A stretch of DNA of 64,000 nucleotides from Nocardia inohanensis NBRC 100128 (GCF_001612945.1 NZ_BDBK01000001.1:992001-1056000), one strand, 5' to 3'. Positions 1 through 9,691 are shown, counted from the stretch's first letter. Program-made: numbers and translations. The notes: generated by a model not told the origin, from the sequence alone.

Positions 1-1
1 T

Positions 2-1048
2 CCACGCGGATTGATCGTGCTGCTGGCCACGGCCGCCGCGGTGGTGGCGATCGCCGGGATCAAAGGGTTCGCGGGCATTATCGGCCCGGTCTTCCTGGCC
101 CTCATGCTCACCGTCGCGGTGCAGCCCATCCAGAGCTGGGCGCAACGGCGCGGCTGGCCCGCCTGGCTCGGTATGGCGCTCGCGCTGGTCGGCGTCTACC
201 TGCTGTTGATCGGCCTGGTCGGCGCGCTGGTCGTCTCGGTCGCCCAGCTGGCCACCGAATTGCCCGGCTACGCGCCGCAATTGGACGATCTGCTGGACGG
301 CCTGCGATCGGCCTTGCGTTCGTTCGGCGTCGACGGCGAGCAAATCCACAATATGCTCGGCAATTTGAATATGGGCAAGCTGGTTGATCTGCTCAGCTCG
401 CTGCTCAGCGGATTGACGGGTGTGCTGTCCAACCTCTTCTTCGTGGTCGCCCTGCTGATGTTCATGGTCTTCGACGGCATGACCATGGGCCGCCGCGTGC
501 AGGTGGTGTCGCGGCTGCGACCCGATATCGCTTACGCCCTGGGCGCGTTCGCCACCGGCACCCGCCGATATCTGCTCGTATCCACCGTTTTCGGGTTGAT
601 CGTCGCGGTGATCGACGGCGGCCTGCTGTGGTTGCTGGGCGTGCCGCTGCCACTGTTGTGGGCGCTGCTCTCGTTCATCACCAATTACATTCCGAATATC
701 GGCTTCCTGATCGGTCTGGCCCCACCGGCGCTGCTGGCCTTGCTGGAAGGCGGTCCGCGGCTGATGATCTGGGTGATCGTGCTCTACAGCGTGATCAACT
801 TCGTGATCCAGTCGGTGATCCAGCCCAAGTTCGTCGGCGACGCGGTGGGCCTGGGCATCACCGTCACCTTCCTGGCCCTGGTGTTCTGGTCGTGGGTGCT
901 CGGCGCGCTGGGCGCGCTGCTGGCCATTCCGCTGACGCTGCTCGCCAGAGCGCTGCTGCTGGATATCGATCCGGCTACCCGATGGGTGAACGTGCTGATC
1001 AGCGAGCGTCCGGAGGAACCGGGCGAGTCCGGCGGGGCGGCACGATAA
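2..1048 (+). CDS. AI-2E family transporter, 5'-truncated by window edge
   Basis: This is a polytopic membrane protein of the AI-2E/PerM (TqsA, YdiK) family, whose members export small molecules or act in ion homeostasis. The frame is open to the first base, so the true start lies upstream; a TTG at position 11 is only an internal codon that could be mistaken for one. Hydrophobic segments alternate with a soluble stretch (about residues 80-135 of the visible part), followed by the family's C-terminal membrane bundle with the GDAVGLGITVTFLALVFW-type segment near the end. The stop overlaps the next start (TAATG), suggesting co-transcription with the methyltransferase. The substrate cannot be told from the sequence. 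Confidence 0.85.
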   Translation, partial: PRGLIVLLATAAAVVAIAGIKGFAGIIGPVFLALMLTVAVQPIQSWAQRRGWPAWLGMALALVGVYLLLIGLVGALVVSVAQLATELPGYAPQLDDLLDGLRSALRSFGVDGEQIHNMLGNLNMGKLVDLLSSLLSGLTGVLSNLFFVVALLMFMVFDGMTMGRRVQVVSRLRPDIAYALGAFATGTRRYLLVSTVFGLIVAVIDGGLLWLLGVPLPLLWALLSFITNYIPNIGFLIGLAPPALLALLEGGPRLMIWVIVLYSVINFVIQSVIQPKFVGDAVGLGITVTFLALVFWSWVLGALGALLAIPLTLLARALLLDIDPATRWVNVLISERPEEPGESGGAAR

Positions 1049-1932
1049 TGGCGGGCATGGCCGAATACAAGGCGAGTCGGACAGCGGTTTTGGTGTGTCA
1101 GGGGCGGGCCGTGGCGGACGGGCGGCGGGCGGTGGGGCGGTTCGCGGATCCGGTGGCGCTCCAGCTGCTCGACGCGGCCGAGCGGGTACCGGTCGAGCAG
1201 GTGCGGGCGGGCGCTCGCCCGCGCGGGTTCGGGGAGAGCATGGAATGGGAGTTGCTCAGCTCCACGGCGGATGTGATGGCGGCGCGCACGGTCGCCATCG
1301 ATGACGCGATTCGGGCAGCCGCCAATCCGCAATTGGTGATTCTGGGCGCGGGCTTGGACGCACGCGCCTGGCGCATGACCGAATTGGCGGGCAGCGAGGT
1401 GTTCGAGGTGGATCAGCCCGCCTCGCAGCAGGACAAGCGGCGGCGGCTCGGGGAGCTGAAGCCGGCGGCGGCCTCGGTGCGATTCGTCGCGGTCGACTTC
1501 GCGCGCGATTCATTGAGCGATCTGCTGGAAGCCTCCGGCCACGACTCGAACCGGCCGACCACCTGGGTGTGGGAGGGCGTGGTGCCCTATCTGACGCCCG
1601 AGCAGGTGGCGGCGACCGTGGAATTGGTGGCGCGTCGATGTGCCCCGGGCAGCCGGTTCGTCATCACCTATTCGACGCCGTCGCGGGCGGCCTCGTTCGG
1701 GCGGAAAGCCTTGCAGGCGTTACTGAAACTGGCCCGGCGCACCGATCCGCTGGAGCACGAACCGCAGCGGTCGACGTGGCGGCCCGAGCAGTGGCGGGAT
1801 CTGCTGGGCGACCACGGCTTCGTGATCACCGACGATCAGGACCTGCTGTCGGTGGCCGAACTGCTCGGAATGACCGTGCGCCGGGCGGACTTTCTCCGCC
1901 TCGGGCACTACGTCGTCGCCGACCGGAACTGA
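1048..1932 (+). CDS. class I SAM-dependent methyltransferase (PPM1/LCMT-like, TIGR00027 type)
   Basis: A 294-residue putative O-methyltransferase of the family that is greatly expanded in mycobacteria and nocardiae. The SAM-binding glycine motif is VILGAGLDARAWR, followed by the acidic FEVDQP loop where the ribose is held, and the VWEGVVPYLTPEQV block typical of leucine carboxyl methyltransferase relatives. The start at 1048 was chosen because it overlaps the upstream stop (TAATG); an ATG at 1057 in the same frame is the alternative. The gene ends one base before the convergent heme A synthase stop, leaving no room for a terminator. The acceptor substrate is unknown, as for most of this family. 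Confidence 0.88.
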   Translation: MAGMAEYKASRTAVLVCQGRAVADGRRAVGRFADPVALQLLDAAERVPVEQVRAGARPRGFGESMEWELLSSTADVMAARTVAIDDAIRAAANPQLVILGAGLDARAWRMTELAGSEVFEVDQPASQQDKRRRLGELKPAAASVRFVAVDFARDSLSDLLEASGHDSNRPTTWVWEGVVPYLTPEQVAATVELVARRCAPGSRFVITYSTPSRAASFGRKALQALLKLARRTDPLEHEPQRSTWRPEQWRDLLGDHGFVITDDQDLLSVAELLGMTVRRADFLRLGHYVVADRN

Positions 1933-1933
1933 C

Positions 1934-2911
1934 TCAGGCGGCCTGGCCGACCGGCTTCGACAGCACGTCGGCGGGCACCGGTTCGCGGGTGCGCATGGCT
2001 GCCCACAGCGCCGCGGTCGCCGCGACACACGCCGCCGCACCACCCACATGGATGGCGACCAAGGCCGCGGGCACATCGGTGAAGTACTGGATGATGCCGA
2101 CCATCGCCTGACCGCACACCAGCGCGATCACCACGATCAGGCGGGTGCGAATGGTCTTCGACATGCCCACGGCGGCAAGCCCGAACGCCAAGCCGACCAG
2201 CAGCGATAGGTAGGCGACGAGCAGTTCGGCGTGCAGGTGCACGAGCGGGACGATCTCGACTTCCAAGCGCTGCACCGGCTTTTCGAGGCTCTTGTCACCG
2301 GCGTGCGGACCCGCGCCGGTGACCAGGGTGCCCGCGATCAGCGTCGCGGACATGGCGACACCGGTGAGCACGGTCAGGATGCGCAACGGTTTCGGCGCCT
2401 GCGTGGTTTCGACCCCGTCGTCCGGATCGCCGGTCTTGCTCCAGAGCACCGCGGCCAGCCAGACCATCAGCATCGAGGCGAGCAGGTGGATGGCGACCGT
2501 CCACCACAGCAGACCCGACAGCACGGTCATGCCGCCGATGATCGCCTGAAGCACGGTGCCGCCGGGCATCAGCCACGCGTAGATCCGGACCTCGCGCCGG
2601 CGCCGCGCCCGCGTCACCGCGATCACCACCGCGGCGGCCGCGAGGGTGACCAGGAACGTCAGCATGCGATTGCTGAACTCGACCGCCTGATGGATCGCGG
2701 GCACCTCCGCCACCGCCGTCGGCGTGAAGCTGCCGGGGAAGCACTGCGGCCAGGTCGGGCAGCCGAGACCGGACGCGGTGACGCGAACGATGGCTCCGGT
2801 CACCGAGATTCCGGCCTGGGTCAGCACGACCAGAAGAGCGAGGAGTCGCTGTACCCGGAGCGAGGGCATCGGGAACAGGTCTGCGAATCGCTGGAAGGCG
2901 CGAGTTAGCAC
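1934..2911 (-). CDS. ctaA: heme A synthase (COX15/CtaA)
   Basis: An integral membrane enzyme that oxidises the C8 methyl of heme O to heme A for the aa3 cytochrome oxidase. It has about eight membrane segments. The four histidines expected for the two heme sites are seen in the IHQAVEF, AIHLLAS, HLHAELLVAY and IHVGGAA blocks, and the N-terminal half carries the Cys pair in GLGCPTWPQCFPG. The GTG at 2911 (VLTRAFQRFADLF) is chosen as start because the residues before it do not look coding; an ATG at 2869 (MPSLRV) is also possible. It follows an ABC exporter pair on the same strand and keeps the order known from M. tuberculosis Rv1456c-Rv1459c. Confidence 0.9.
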   Translation of the reverse strand: MLTRAFQRFADLFPMPSLRVQRLLALLVVLTQAGISVTGAIVRVTASGLGCPTWPQCFPGSFTPTAVAEVPAIHQAVEFSNRMLTFLVTLAAAAVVIAVTRARRRREVRIYAWLMPGGTVLQAIIGGMTVLSGLLWWTVAIHLLASMLMVWLAAVLWSKTGDPDDGVETTQAPKPLRILTVLTGVAMSATLIAGTLVTGAGPHAGDKSLEKPVQRLEVEIVPLVHLHAELLVAYLSLLVGLAFGLAAVGMSKTIRTRLIVVIALVCGQAMVGIIQYFTDVPAALVAIHVGGAAACVAATAALWAAMRTREPVPADVLSKPVGQAA

Positions 2912-2987
2912 GCAGACGATGGTAGCGGGATGGCATTTCGCCCCGTCGGCCGCCCTACTACATCGTGTCGTCGAGCGAGGCCGCGCG

Positions 2988-3770
2988 TCAGTCGAAGCGG
3001 AAGAAGCGGGTGGCGAGCCAGCCGCTGATGCCACCCCACGCCGCGAGCACCGCGATGCCGTACCAGTCGACGCTGTTACGCATGGCCTGTTCCAGGCACT
3101 CCGACAGCGCACCGGACGGGATGATGCGGGCGATCAAGCTCACGGCCGAGGGGATGTCGTCGGACATGAGAACCAGGCTGGCGGTGCCGAGCATGATGAA
3201 CCAGAGAATGTTGGCCAGTGCGAGGACGATCTCGGCCTTGAGGGTGCCGCCGAGCAGCAGACCCAGCGCGCCGAAGGTGGCGGTGCCGAGGGCGATGACG
3301 ACCGCGCCGAGCAGCAGACCGGTGAGCGCGGGCCGCCAGCCCAGTGCGACGCCGATCGCGCCCAGCAGGATCGACTGCAATACCACCACGATCAGCACGG
3401 CGGCGCATTTGCCCGCCACGATGCCCCAGCGCGGAAGCGGGGTCGCGCCAAGGCGTTTCAGCGCCCCGTAGCGCCGGTCGAAGCCCACGGCGATGGCCTG
3501 CCCGGTGAAGGCGGTGGACATGATCGCCACCATCATCACCGCGGGCACCACCCGATCCACCCGGTGCTCGCCGAGTCCGCTCAACGGCAGCAGCGTCAAG
3601 CCGACCAGCAGCGTGATCGGGATGAACATGGTGAGCAGCAGCTGTTCCCCGTTGCGCAGCAACAGGATCAGCTCCATGCGCGTCTGCGCCGCCAGCATGC
3701 GGGCGCGCGTGGTCGGCCGCGGCGCGGGGGTGAAGGTCCCGGGCGCGAATCGATTGGCGGTGGCGGTCAT
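2988..3770 (-). CDS. ABC-2 type transporter permease
   Basis: A 260-residue ABC-2 permease of the DrrB/daunorubicin-exporter type, with a charged cytoplasmic N-terminus (TTRARMLAAQTRMELILLLRNGEQLLL) and about six membrane spans. The ATG at 3770 overlaps the stop of the ATPase gene (ATGA), so the two are translationally coupled and form one half-transporter pair. The pair lies between mptB and ctaA exactly as in M. tuberculosis (Rv1457c/Rv1458c), where its substrate is not settled. The window gives no hint of the substrate beyond the neighbourhood of cell-envelope mannosylation. Confidence 0.88.
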   Translation of the reverse strand: MTATANRFAPGTFTPAPRPTTRARMLAAQTRMELILLLRNGEQLLLTMFIPITLLVGLTLLPLSGLGEHRVDRVVPAVMMVAIMSTAFTGQAIAVGFDRRYGALKRLGATPLPRWGIVAGKCAAVLIVVVLQSILLGAIGVALGWRPALTGLLLGAVVIALGTATFGALGLLLGGTLKAEIVLALANILWFIMLGTASLVLMSDDIPSAVSLIARIIPSGALSECLEQAMRNSVDWYGIAVLAAWGGISGWLATRFFRFD

Positions 3771-4699
3771 CCCCGCAGCTCCTTGCCGGTGAGTTCGAGG
3801 AAGACGTCTTCCAGGCGGCGCTGGTCGATGCGAATATCGGTGGGCAGCACGTCGATTCGCGCGCACCACGCGGTCATGGTGGCCAGCACCTGCGGGGTGA
3901 TATCGCCTTGCAGCAGGTAGGAGCCGGGCGCGGTCTCCTTGGGCGTGAACCCTTCCGGCAGTGCGGCTTCCAGCAGCGTCAGGTCGAGTTTCGGGGGAGC
4001 GGTGAACGCCAGCCGCCCCTCCGCGCCGTGCGAGGTCACTTCGCTGGGCGTGCCCTGCGCGACGACCTGGCCGTGATCGATGATGACCAGCTGGTCGGCG
4101 AGTTGTTCGGCCTCGTCCATCAGATGCGTGGTGAGCAGCACGCTGACGCCGTCGCGGCGCAGCGCATCGATCAGCTCCCACACCAGATGCCGTGCCTGCG
4201 CATCCAATCCGGCGGTCGGTTCGTCCAGGAACACGATCTCGGGGCGGCCGACGAGCGCGCAGGCGAGCGCCAGACGTTGCTGCTGACCGCCCGAGAGCCG
4301 GCGGTACGGGGTCTTGCGCGCGTCCTTGAGGCCGAGGATGTCGAGCAGCCACGCCGGATCGAGCGGATCGGCGGAGTACGAGGCCACCAGGTCCAGCATC
4401 TCCCCGGCCTTGGATCCTGGGTACGCGCCGCCGCCTTGCAGCATGACGCCGATGCGCGGGCGGAGTCGGTCCGAATCGGCGATCGGGTCCAGGCCCAGCA
4501 CCCGCACGGTCCCGGCGTCGGGGCTGACGAACCCCTCGCACATCTCGGTGGTGGTGGTCTTGCCGGCGCCGTTGGGTCCGAGCAGTGCCAGCACCTGTGC
4601 GCGTTCGAGTTCGAAGCTGATGCCGTCGACCGCGGTGGTCTCGCCGTAGCGTTTCACGACGCCGTCGACGACAACGGCGGGTCCGGAGGCTGCGGTCAC
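3767..4699 (-). CDS. ABC transporter ATP-binding protein (DrrA-like)
   Basis: A 310-residue ABC ATPase. Visible parts are Walker A GPNGAGKTT (residues 41-49), a Q-loop in GVMLQGGGAYPG, the signature RLSGGQQQR, Walker B IVFLDEPTAGLD and the H-loop LLTTHLMDEAE. The C-terminal 80 residues (ending in RRLEDVFLELTGKELRG) are the DUF4162-type tail of drug-exporter ATPases. The GTG at 4699 overlaps the mptB stop (GTGA), and its own stop overlaps the permease start, so mptB, ATPase and permease are read as one coupled unit. It would energise the adjacent ABC-2 permease at the cytoplasmic membrane. Confidence 0.9.
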   Translation of the reverse strand: MTAASGPAVVVDGVVKRYGETTAVDGISFELERAQVLALLGPNGAGKTTTTEMCEGFVSPDAGTVRVLGLDPIADSDRLRPRIGVMLQGGGAYPGSKAGEMLDLVASYSADPLDPAWLLDILGLKDARKTPYRRLSGGQQQRLALACALVGRPEIVFLDEPTAGLDAQARHLVWELIDALRRDGVSVLLTTHLMDEAEQLADQLVIIDHGQVVAQGTPSEVTSHGAEGRLAFTAPPKLDLTLLEAALPEGFTPKETAPGSYLLQGDITPQVLATMTAWCARIDVLPTDIRIDQRRLEDVFLELTGKELRG

Positions 4700-6378
4700 G
4701 AAGAGACACCGTAAGGCGTGGGCCGCTGTGACGGAGCCGACACCCCCGGCTGATTGCGCCACGGGAGCACATTGCGGGTCAGGAAGATCAGCAGCAGTGC
4801 CACGATCACCACGGCGACCGCGGATTCGACGATCTGGAAAACGTAGAAGTCGGCGCCGCGCGGCATCAGGATGACGCTCACCACCGCCGAGAAGGCCACG
4901 GCGGGAACGCGGAACGCGGGGCGGTTGGCCCAGGCCGCCAAGGGGACGATGGCCCACAGCAGATACCAGGGCTGCACGACCGGGAACAGCAGCACGATCG
5001 CGCCGAGCGACACGCCCAGTGCGCCAACGGGATGCAGGCGTCCGGTCCAGGTGGCCACCAGCATGCGGATGGTCACGAATCCCGCGATGGTGCCCGCGAT
5101 GGGCCGGGTGATGGAGAGCAGAGCGGTGGTGTGATCGCCCAAACCCAGGAGTACACCGCCGAATCCGGTGACGATGCCGACCGCGGTGGGTAGCGACATC
5201 CAGCTGCGCACGGCATTGGCGGTGCCGAGGGTGTGGATCCAGCCGAAGCCGAGCCCGCTGGAGAAGCTGATGGTCAGGGTGGTCGCCAGCGCTACCGCGC
5301 CCAGCACCGAACCGGCGATCAGGACCTGTTTGAAGCCGCCGCCCCAGCGCCGGGCCAGTGCCATGGTGACGAAGCCGAGCGTGATCAAGGACGTGATCTT
5401 GATGGATGACGACATCGTGATCACCACGGCCCCGAACAGCAACAGCGCCCAGGCTTTTCGATCGAACGGATGCGTGTCCTCGATGGCGCGCAGGCAGAAC
5501 TCCAGTCCCGCCAGCATGAGCCCGAGCATGAGCGCGTCATTGTGCACGCCGCCGACCAGGTGGAACAGCACGAGCGGATTGGCCGCGCCCAGCCACAGCG
5601 CGCTCACCGGCGCAACGCCGCAGCGCCGGGACAATCGCGGCAGCGCCCACACGATCAAGGCCACGCCGGCGAGGGCCAGCAATCGGTGCAGCCACACCCC
5701 GGCGATGATGTTGTCGCCGGTGATGATGGCGATGCCCTTGCCCATCCACAGGAACAGCGGCCCGTACGGCGCCGGCGTCTCCCGCCAGATATTGGGCACA
5801 TTGTTGGTCAGCACATTGTTGAGCCCGAGCCCGTCCGCCGGACCCACCACATACGGATCCAGCCCCCGCGCCGCGATCTCGCTCTGCGCCAGATACGAGT
5901 ACACGTCGTTGGAGAACATGGGCGGCGCGATGCTCAGCGGAATGATCCACAGCAGCAGCGTCCGGTCCAGCTGCGACCGGCTCAGCCGGTGAATCGGATT
6001 CCCGCCCCACCCGCCCACCGCGAACCGCCCCAGCAGCAGCCACGCCATCACCACCAGCACCGTGCCGATCATGCACATGGCCAGCGTCGAGGTGTGCGCC
6101 CGCGCGAAGAACCCCAGCACCCGCAACCCCGAGGTCGGATTCTGATGCACCGGCTGCGCACCCACCCCCAGCGCCGCCACCGCCATGATCACCGCACCGG
6201 TCGCACCCAGCAGCCGGATCCGCATCAGTTGCAGCGTTTCCCGCCGGTCCAGCCCCGGGACCTCACCGTCCACACTGTGCAGGGCCGCGACGGTGTGGTC
6301 GGACGGCCGCACGTCCAGGCCGAGGGCCCGGCGTCCGATTTCGATCACTGTGCGCCGCGCGCCGTCCACTACCGCCAC
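4696..6378 (-). CDS. mptB: alpha-(1->6)-mannopyranosyltransferase MptB-like (GT-C fold)
   Basis: A 560-residue GT-C glycosyltransferase with about 13 membrane segments. MptB uses polyprenyl-phosphomannose to start the alpha-1,6-mannan core of lipomannan and lipoarabinomannan. Seen here: the first periplasmic loop with FSNDVYSYLAQSEIAARGLDPY, the acidic catalytic-loop type motif of GT-C enzymes, then NIWRETPAPYGPLF and HLVGGVHNDALMLGLML. MptB is preferred over MptA because the gene heads the coupled ABC/ctaA group next to the suf operon, as Rv1459c does. It starts with ATG at 6378. It faces away from the accessory block to its right, whereas mycobacteria have sufR there. Confidence 0.85.
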   Translation of the reverse strand: MAVVDGARRTVIEIGRRALGLDVRPSDHTVAALHSVDGEVPGLDRRETLQLMRIRLLGATGAVIMAVAALGVGAQPVHQNPTSGLRVLGFFARAHTSTLAMCMIGTVLVVMAWLLLGRFAVGGWGGNPIHRLSRSQLDRTLLLWIIPLSIAPPMFSNDVYSYLAQSEIAARGLDPYVVGPADGLGLNNVLTNNVPNIWRETPAPYGPLFLWMGKGIAIITGDNIIAGVWLHRLLALAGVALIVWALPRLSRRCGVAPVSALWLGAANPLVLFHLVGGVHNDALMLGLMLAGLEFCLRAIEDTHPFDRKAWALLLFGAVVITMSSSIKITSLITLGFVTMALARRWGGGFKQVLIAGSVLGAVALATTLTISFSSGLGFGWIHTLGTANAVRSWMSLPTAVGIVTGFGGVLLGLGDHTTALLSITRPIAGTIAGFVTIRMLVATWTGRLHPVGALGVSLGAIVLLFPVVQPWYLLWAIVPLAAWANRPAFRVPAVAFSAVVSVILMPRGADFYVFQIVESAVAVVIVALLLIFLTRNVLPWRNQPGVSAPSQRPTPYGVSS

Positions 6379-6709
6379 GGTCGGAAGCCTAGTAGGGATG
6401 GGTGCGGTCGTCGTGGATCGGCCGGGCTATCGGGTCACCTTCGCGCGACCCGAGCGGCGTGTCGCGTGGACCGCTCGCCTCCGCCCCGGCCGGCCGTCGC
6501 CCGGCCGCGCCGCGTACGCTGCGGTAGCACACCGGCGCGCGCCGGCGCCGAATCACTTGGCCGCCTCCGGGAATCACCGCGCCGAGGCCCCGGCGAGCTC
6601 GGCCCGCAATGCGAATCGACATCCCGGGCAATCGATTTGAAACCAGCGTCGGCCCAGGTCACAGCCGATTCCGGGTGCCGGTGTCGGACCTCGCCCATAC
6701 GCTGGATGG
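6379..6709. other. 331-base intergenic region, no gene recognised
   Basis: The spacer between the mptB start and the divergent TetR gene is very GC-rich and holds no convincing reading frame. It contains runs of alternating GC such as CACCGGCGCGCGCCGGCG near 6531-6548, a self-complementary stretch. Promoters for mptB (leftward) and the TetR gene (rightward) must lie here, but no clear -10/-35 pair was identified. Confidence 0.5.
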
Positions 6710-7303
6710 ATGGTTTCGGAGTCAAAGCGTCGAATAGAGGTGGCCGCCGCCGGGCTGCTGGCTCGGCACGGTTATCACGGCTTCGGGTTGAAGAAGCTCA
6801 GTGAGGCAGCGGGTTTGCCGTACGGGTCGATCTACCACCACTTTCCCGGCGGCAAGGAGGAGATCGCGGTGTCGGCGGTGGCCGGGACCGGAGTTCTGGT
6901 GGGGCGCATGATCAGTCAGGCGCCGGGCGACGTGTTCGGCACCACCGCAACACTCTTCGATTTCATGGCCGCCAAGCTCGCGGGTTCGAACTGGAGCGAG
7001 GGCTGCCCCGTGGGAACGCCCGCACTCGACGGCGGCAGCGATGTCGACAATGTGCGCGCCGCATGCGTATCGGCCTTCGAAGCCATGTCCGAAGGATTCA
7101 CGAACCTCCTGGCCGAGATGGGGCTACCGGAGCGGCAAGCGGGGGAGCTGGCTACCACGGTGGTCGCCGCGTACGAGGGCGCGACCATTCTGGCCCGGGT
7201 ACGGCGATCGGACGAACCACTACAGACCGTCGCCGCCGCCATGGCCCGGCTCATCCGGCTGAGTTTCGCGGAAGTCGCTGCCGCCGAGGTGAATTCGTCC
7301 TAG
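6710..7303 (+). CDS. TetR/AcrR family transcriptional regulator (YxaF/LmrA-like)
   Basis: A 197-residue one-component repressor. The N-terminal helix-turn-helix is visible as ARHGYHGFGLKKLSEAAGLP followed by YGSIYHHFPGGKEE (residues about 18-47). The C-terminal ligand domain carries the GCPVGTPALD segment typical of the YxaF/LmrA subgroup, where regulators often control a neighbouring oxidoreductase or efflux gene. The ATG at 6710 is used. The next gene, an alpha/beta hydrolase 99 bases downstream on the same strand, is the most likely co-regulated gene. No operator was found by eye. Confidence 0.9.
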   Translation: MVSESKRRIEVAAAGLLARHGYHGFGLKKLSEAAGLPYGSIYHHFPGGKEEIAVSAVAGTGVLVGRMISQAPGDVFGTTATLFDFMAAKLAGSNWSEGCPVGTPALDGGSDVDNVRAACVSAFEAMSEGFTNLLAEMGLPERQAGELATTVVAAYEGATILARVRRSDEPLQTVAAAMARLIRLSFAEVAAAEVNSS

Positions 7304-7402
7304 CGCGGACCCCTTCGCTTTGAAACCGATCGCGGCGGGCTGATTCTCGGCCCGGTGCACGGGTACTCGCCCCGGTAAACAGTCGAATCCGCGAGGAGCG
7401 TC

Positions 7403-8284
7403 ATGTTCGAGGACTTCACCGAATTCGATATTCCGGTCGGCGGCACGGTGATTCACGGCCGCCGCGGCGGCTCGGGCCCACCGGTATTGCTGTTGCACGG
7501 CATTCCGGAGACCCATGTGATGTGGCATCGGGTGGCGCCGGCCTTGGCGGCCACGCATACGGTCGTCGCCACCGACCTGCGCGGTTTCGGCGGCAGCGGT
7601 ACACCTGCGAGTGCCCCGGATCATGAGCCCTATGCCATGAGCACGCTGGCCCGCGACCAAGTGGAAGTGATGGCCCACCTCGGATTTACGGAGTTCGCCG
7701 TCGCCGGTCACGATCGCGGAGCCCGCTGCGCCTATCGGATGGCCCTCGATCACCCCGCGCAGGTCACCGCGCTCGCCGTCCTGGACATCGTCCCGACCAG
7801 CGACACCTTCGACCGATCCGGCCGTGAATTCCTGCTCGGCTTCTGGGTCTGGTCCTTCCTGGCCGCCCCGTATCCGCTCCCCGAAACCCTGATCGCCGCC
7901 GCCCCGTCCGCGCTCGTCAACCACATGCTGGACAGTTGGTCAGCCGATCCCGCGGCGATTCCGCCGGAGATCCGAGCCGAGTACATCGCCGCCTTCGCCT
8001 CACCCCACACCATCCACGCCATCTGCGAGGAGTACCGCGCCGCCGCCACCCTCGACTACGACCGGGACCGCAAGGACAAGGGGAATCGCCGGATCGAATG
8101 CCCGGTACTGGTGCTGTGGGACGAGCACGGCGCGACCGGCACCGGGTTCGATCCGCTGCGCACCTGGCGGGAATGGGCCGGAGACGTCCGCGGAAAACCC
8201 TTGCCGGGCGGTCATTTCCTGCCCGAGGAGAACCCCGCGCAGGTGATAACGGAGCTTCAGGACTTCCTCGCCCCGCACCCGTAA
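7403..8284 (+). CDS. alpha/beta hydrolase, haloacetate dehalogenase/epoxide hydrolase-like
   Basis: A 293-residue alpha/beta hydrolase. The oxyanion motif is HGIPE (32-36). The nucleophile is Asp104 in GHDRGAR, the sequence typical of fluoroacetate dehalogenases; Asp128 (VLDIVPT) and His271 (GGHFLPEEN) complete the triad. By comparison with recalled fluoroacetate dehalogenases, the halide-pocket His-Trp pair appears here as Val149-Trp150, so defluorination is doubtful and epoxide or other ester-type hydrolysis is possible. A GAGGAG-like ribosome site precedes the ATG. It follows the TetR gene and may be under its control. Confidence 0.82.
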   Translation: MFEDFTEFDIPVGGTVIHGRRGGSGPPVLLLHGIPETHVMWHRVAPALAATHTVVATDLRGFGGSGTPASAPDHEPYAMSTLARDQVEVMAHLGFTEFAVAGHDRGARCAYRMALDHPAQVTALAVLDIVPTSDTFDRSGREFLLGFWVWSFLAAPYPLPETLIAAAPSALVNHMLDSWSADPAAIPPEIRAEYIAAFASPHTIHAICEEYRAAATLDYDRDRKDKGNRRIECPVLVLWDEHGATGTGFDPLRTWREWAGDVRGKPLPGGHFLPEENPAQVITELQDFLAPHP

Positions 8285-8365
8285 TTCGAGGCTCGCCGAG
8301 CAACCGGCATCGGACACACCGTCACCGAAGATCGCTTCCTCGGGAACGGCGGGCACAATGGCCGG

Positions 8366-9691
8366 ATGGGCGTAGCGGTCGCGTTGTTCACCAGGGACCT
8401 GCGGGTTCGGGATAATCCGATGCTGGCCGGGGCGGTACGGGACGGCGATCGGGTGGTGCCGCTGTTCGTGCTCGACGAGGCGATCCTGACTCGGCAGCCG
8501 CTCGCGCCCAACCGAATCCGGTTCCTGCTCGCCGCGCTGGCCGAGCTGGATGCCGAATTGCGGGCCGCGGGCGGCCGGCTGATCCTGCGGCGCGGCGCGG
8601 TGGTCGAGGAAGTCGCGCGGGTGGTCGGCGAATGCGGCGCGGAGAGCGTGCATATCGCGGCGGATGTCAGCCACTACAGCCTGGAGCGGGAACAACGGCT
8701 GCGTGATCGGCTGGCGCGGTCACGCTGCCGGCTGGAGGTGCATCCCGCTTCGGTGACGGTGGTCGACCCGGTCGAACTGCGCCCCGCGACCGGACGAGAC
8801 CATTTCGCGGTCTTCACACCGTATTTCAACCGATGGGTGGAGATGCCGTTGCGGGCGGCGGTGCGCAAGCCGTCCGGGATCGCGGTGCCCGAGATCGAGA
8901 GCGAAGAGGTGCCCGCGTTCGAAGACCTGTGCCCGGAACCGGGTTCGCCGTCGCTGGTGGTCGGTGGCGAGCGCAGCGGCCGGAAGCTGTTGAGCGAGTG
9001 GCTCTCCGGGCCGGTCGAACGGTACGAGTCCGACAACGACCTGCTGGCGGTGGCGGGCACTTCGCGGCTCTCGCCGTTTCTGCATTTCGGGTGTTTGTCC
9101 CCGGTGGAGGTGGTGCGCCGGACGGATCTGTCGACGCCCGGCGGTCTGGCCTTCGCGCGGCAGCTGGCGTGGCGGGACTTCCATCACCAGCTGCTGGCCG
9201 CGCAGCCCGAAACCGCTTGGCGCGATTACCGTCCGCGCGCGGCGGACTGGCGGGAGGATCCGCAGGCCTTCGAGGCCTGGCGGGCCGGGCGCACCGGCTA
9301 TCCGGTGATCGATGCGGGCATGCGGCAACTGCTGGCCGAAGGGTGGATGCCCGGCCGCGCCCGGCTGATCGCGGCGAGCTTCCTCACCAAGAACCTGCGC
9401 ATCGATTGGCGGCTCGGCGCAGCGCATTTCCTGCACTGGCTGGTCGACGGCGATATCGCCAACAATCAGCTGAACTGGCAGTGGGCGGCGGGCACCGGAA
9501 CCGACACCCGCCCGAATCGGGTGCTCAACCCGATCCGGCAAGCCGAACGCTACGACCCGGACGGGGAGTACGTGCGCCGCTGGCTGCCCGAGCTGGCCGA
9601 GCTGCCCGGCGCATCGATCCACAAGCCTTGGCGCGCGGGCTTTCTCGCACCGGACTACCCGCCGCCACTGGTCGAGTGCAAGGGCATGTGA
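8366..9691 (+). CDS. phr: deoxyribodipyrimidine photolyase (class I)
   Basis: A 441-residue photolyase/cryptochrome protein that repairs UV cyclobutane dimers using FAD and blue light. The N-terminal antenna Rossmann domain begins [13 protein letters not shown]. The FAD domain shows [39 protein letters not shown], the [12 protein letters not shown] helix and the [14 protein letters not shown] block with the conserved electron-transfer Trp residues. The length matches the CPD class I family. The ATG at 8366 has no clear Shine-Dalgarno sequence and may be leaderless. It stands alone between an alpha/beta hydrolase and peptide deformylase. Confidence 0.93.
   Translation: MGVAVALFTRDLRVRDNPMLAGAVRDGDRVVPLFVLDEAILTRQPLAPNRIRFLLAALAELDAELRAAGGRLILRRGAVVEEVARVVGECGAESVHIAADVSHYSLEREQRLRDRLARSRCRLEVHPASVTVVDPVELRPATGRDHFAVFTPYFNRWVEMPLRAAVRKPSGIAVPEIESEEVPAFEDLCPEPGSPSLVVGGERSGRKLLSEWLSGPVERYESDNDLLAVAGTSRLSPFLHFGCLSPVEVVRRTDLSTPGGLAFARQLAWRDFHHQLLAAQPETAWRDYRPRAADWREDPQAFEAWRAGRTGYPVIDAGMRQLLAEGWMPGRARLIAASFLTKNLRIDWRLGAAHFLHWLVDGDIANNQLNWQWAAGTGTDTRPNRVLNPIRQAERYDPDGEYVRRWLPELAELPGASIHKPWRAGFLAPDYPPPLVECKGM

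Noticed and set aside
2231..2908. Long plus-strand open frames opposite ctaA
   Set aside because: They are antisense to the well-supported ctaA gene, and their translations are rich in Arg, His, Gln and Gly with no family pattern, as expected of high-GC complements.
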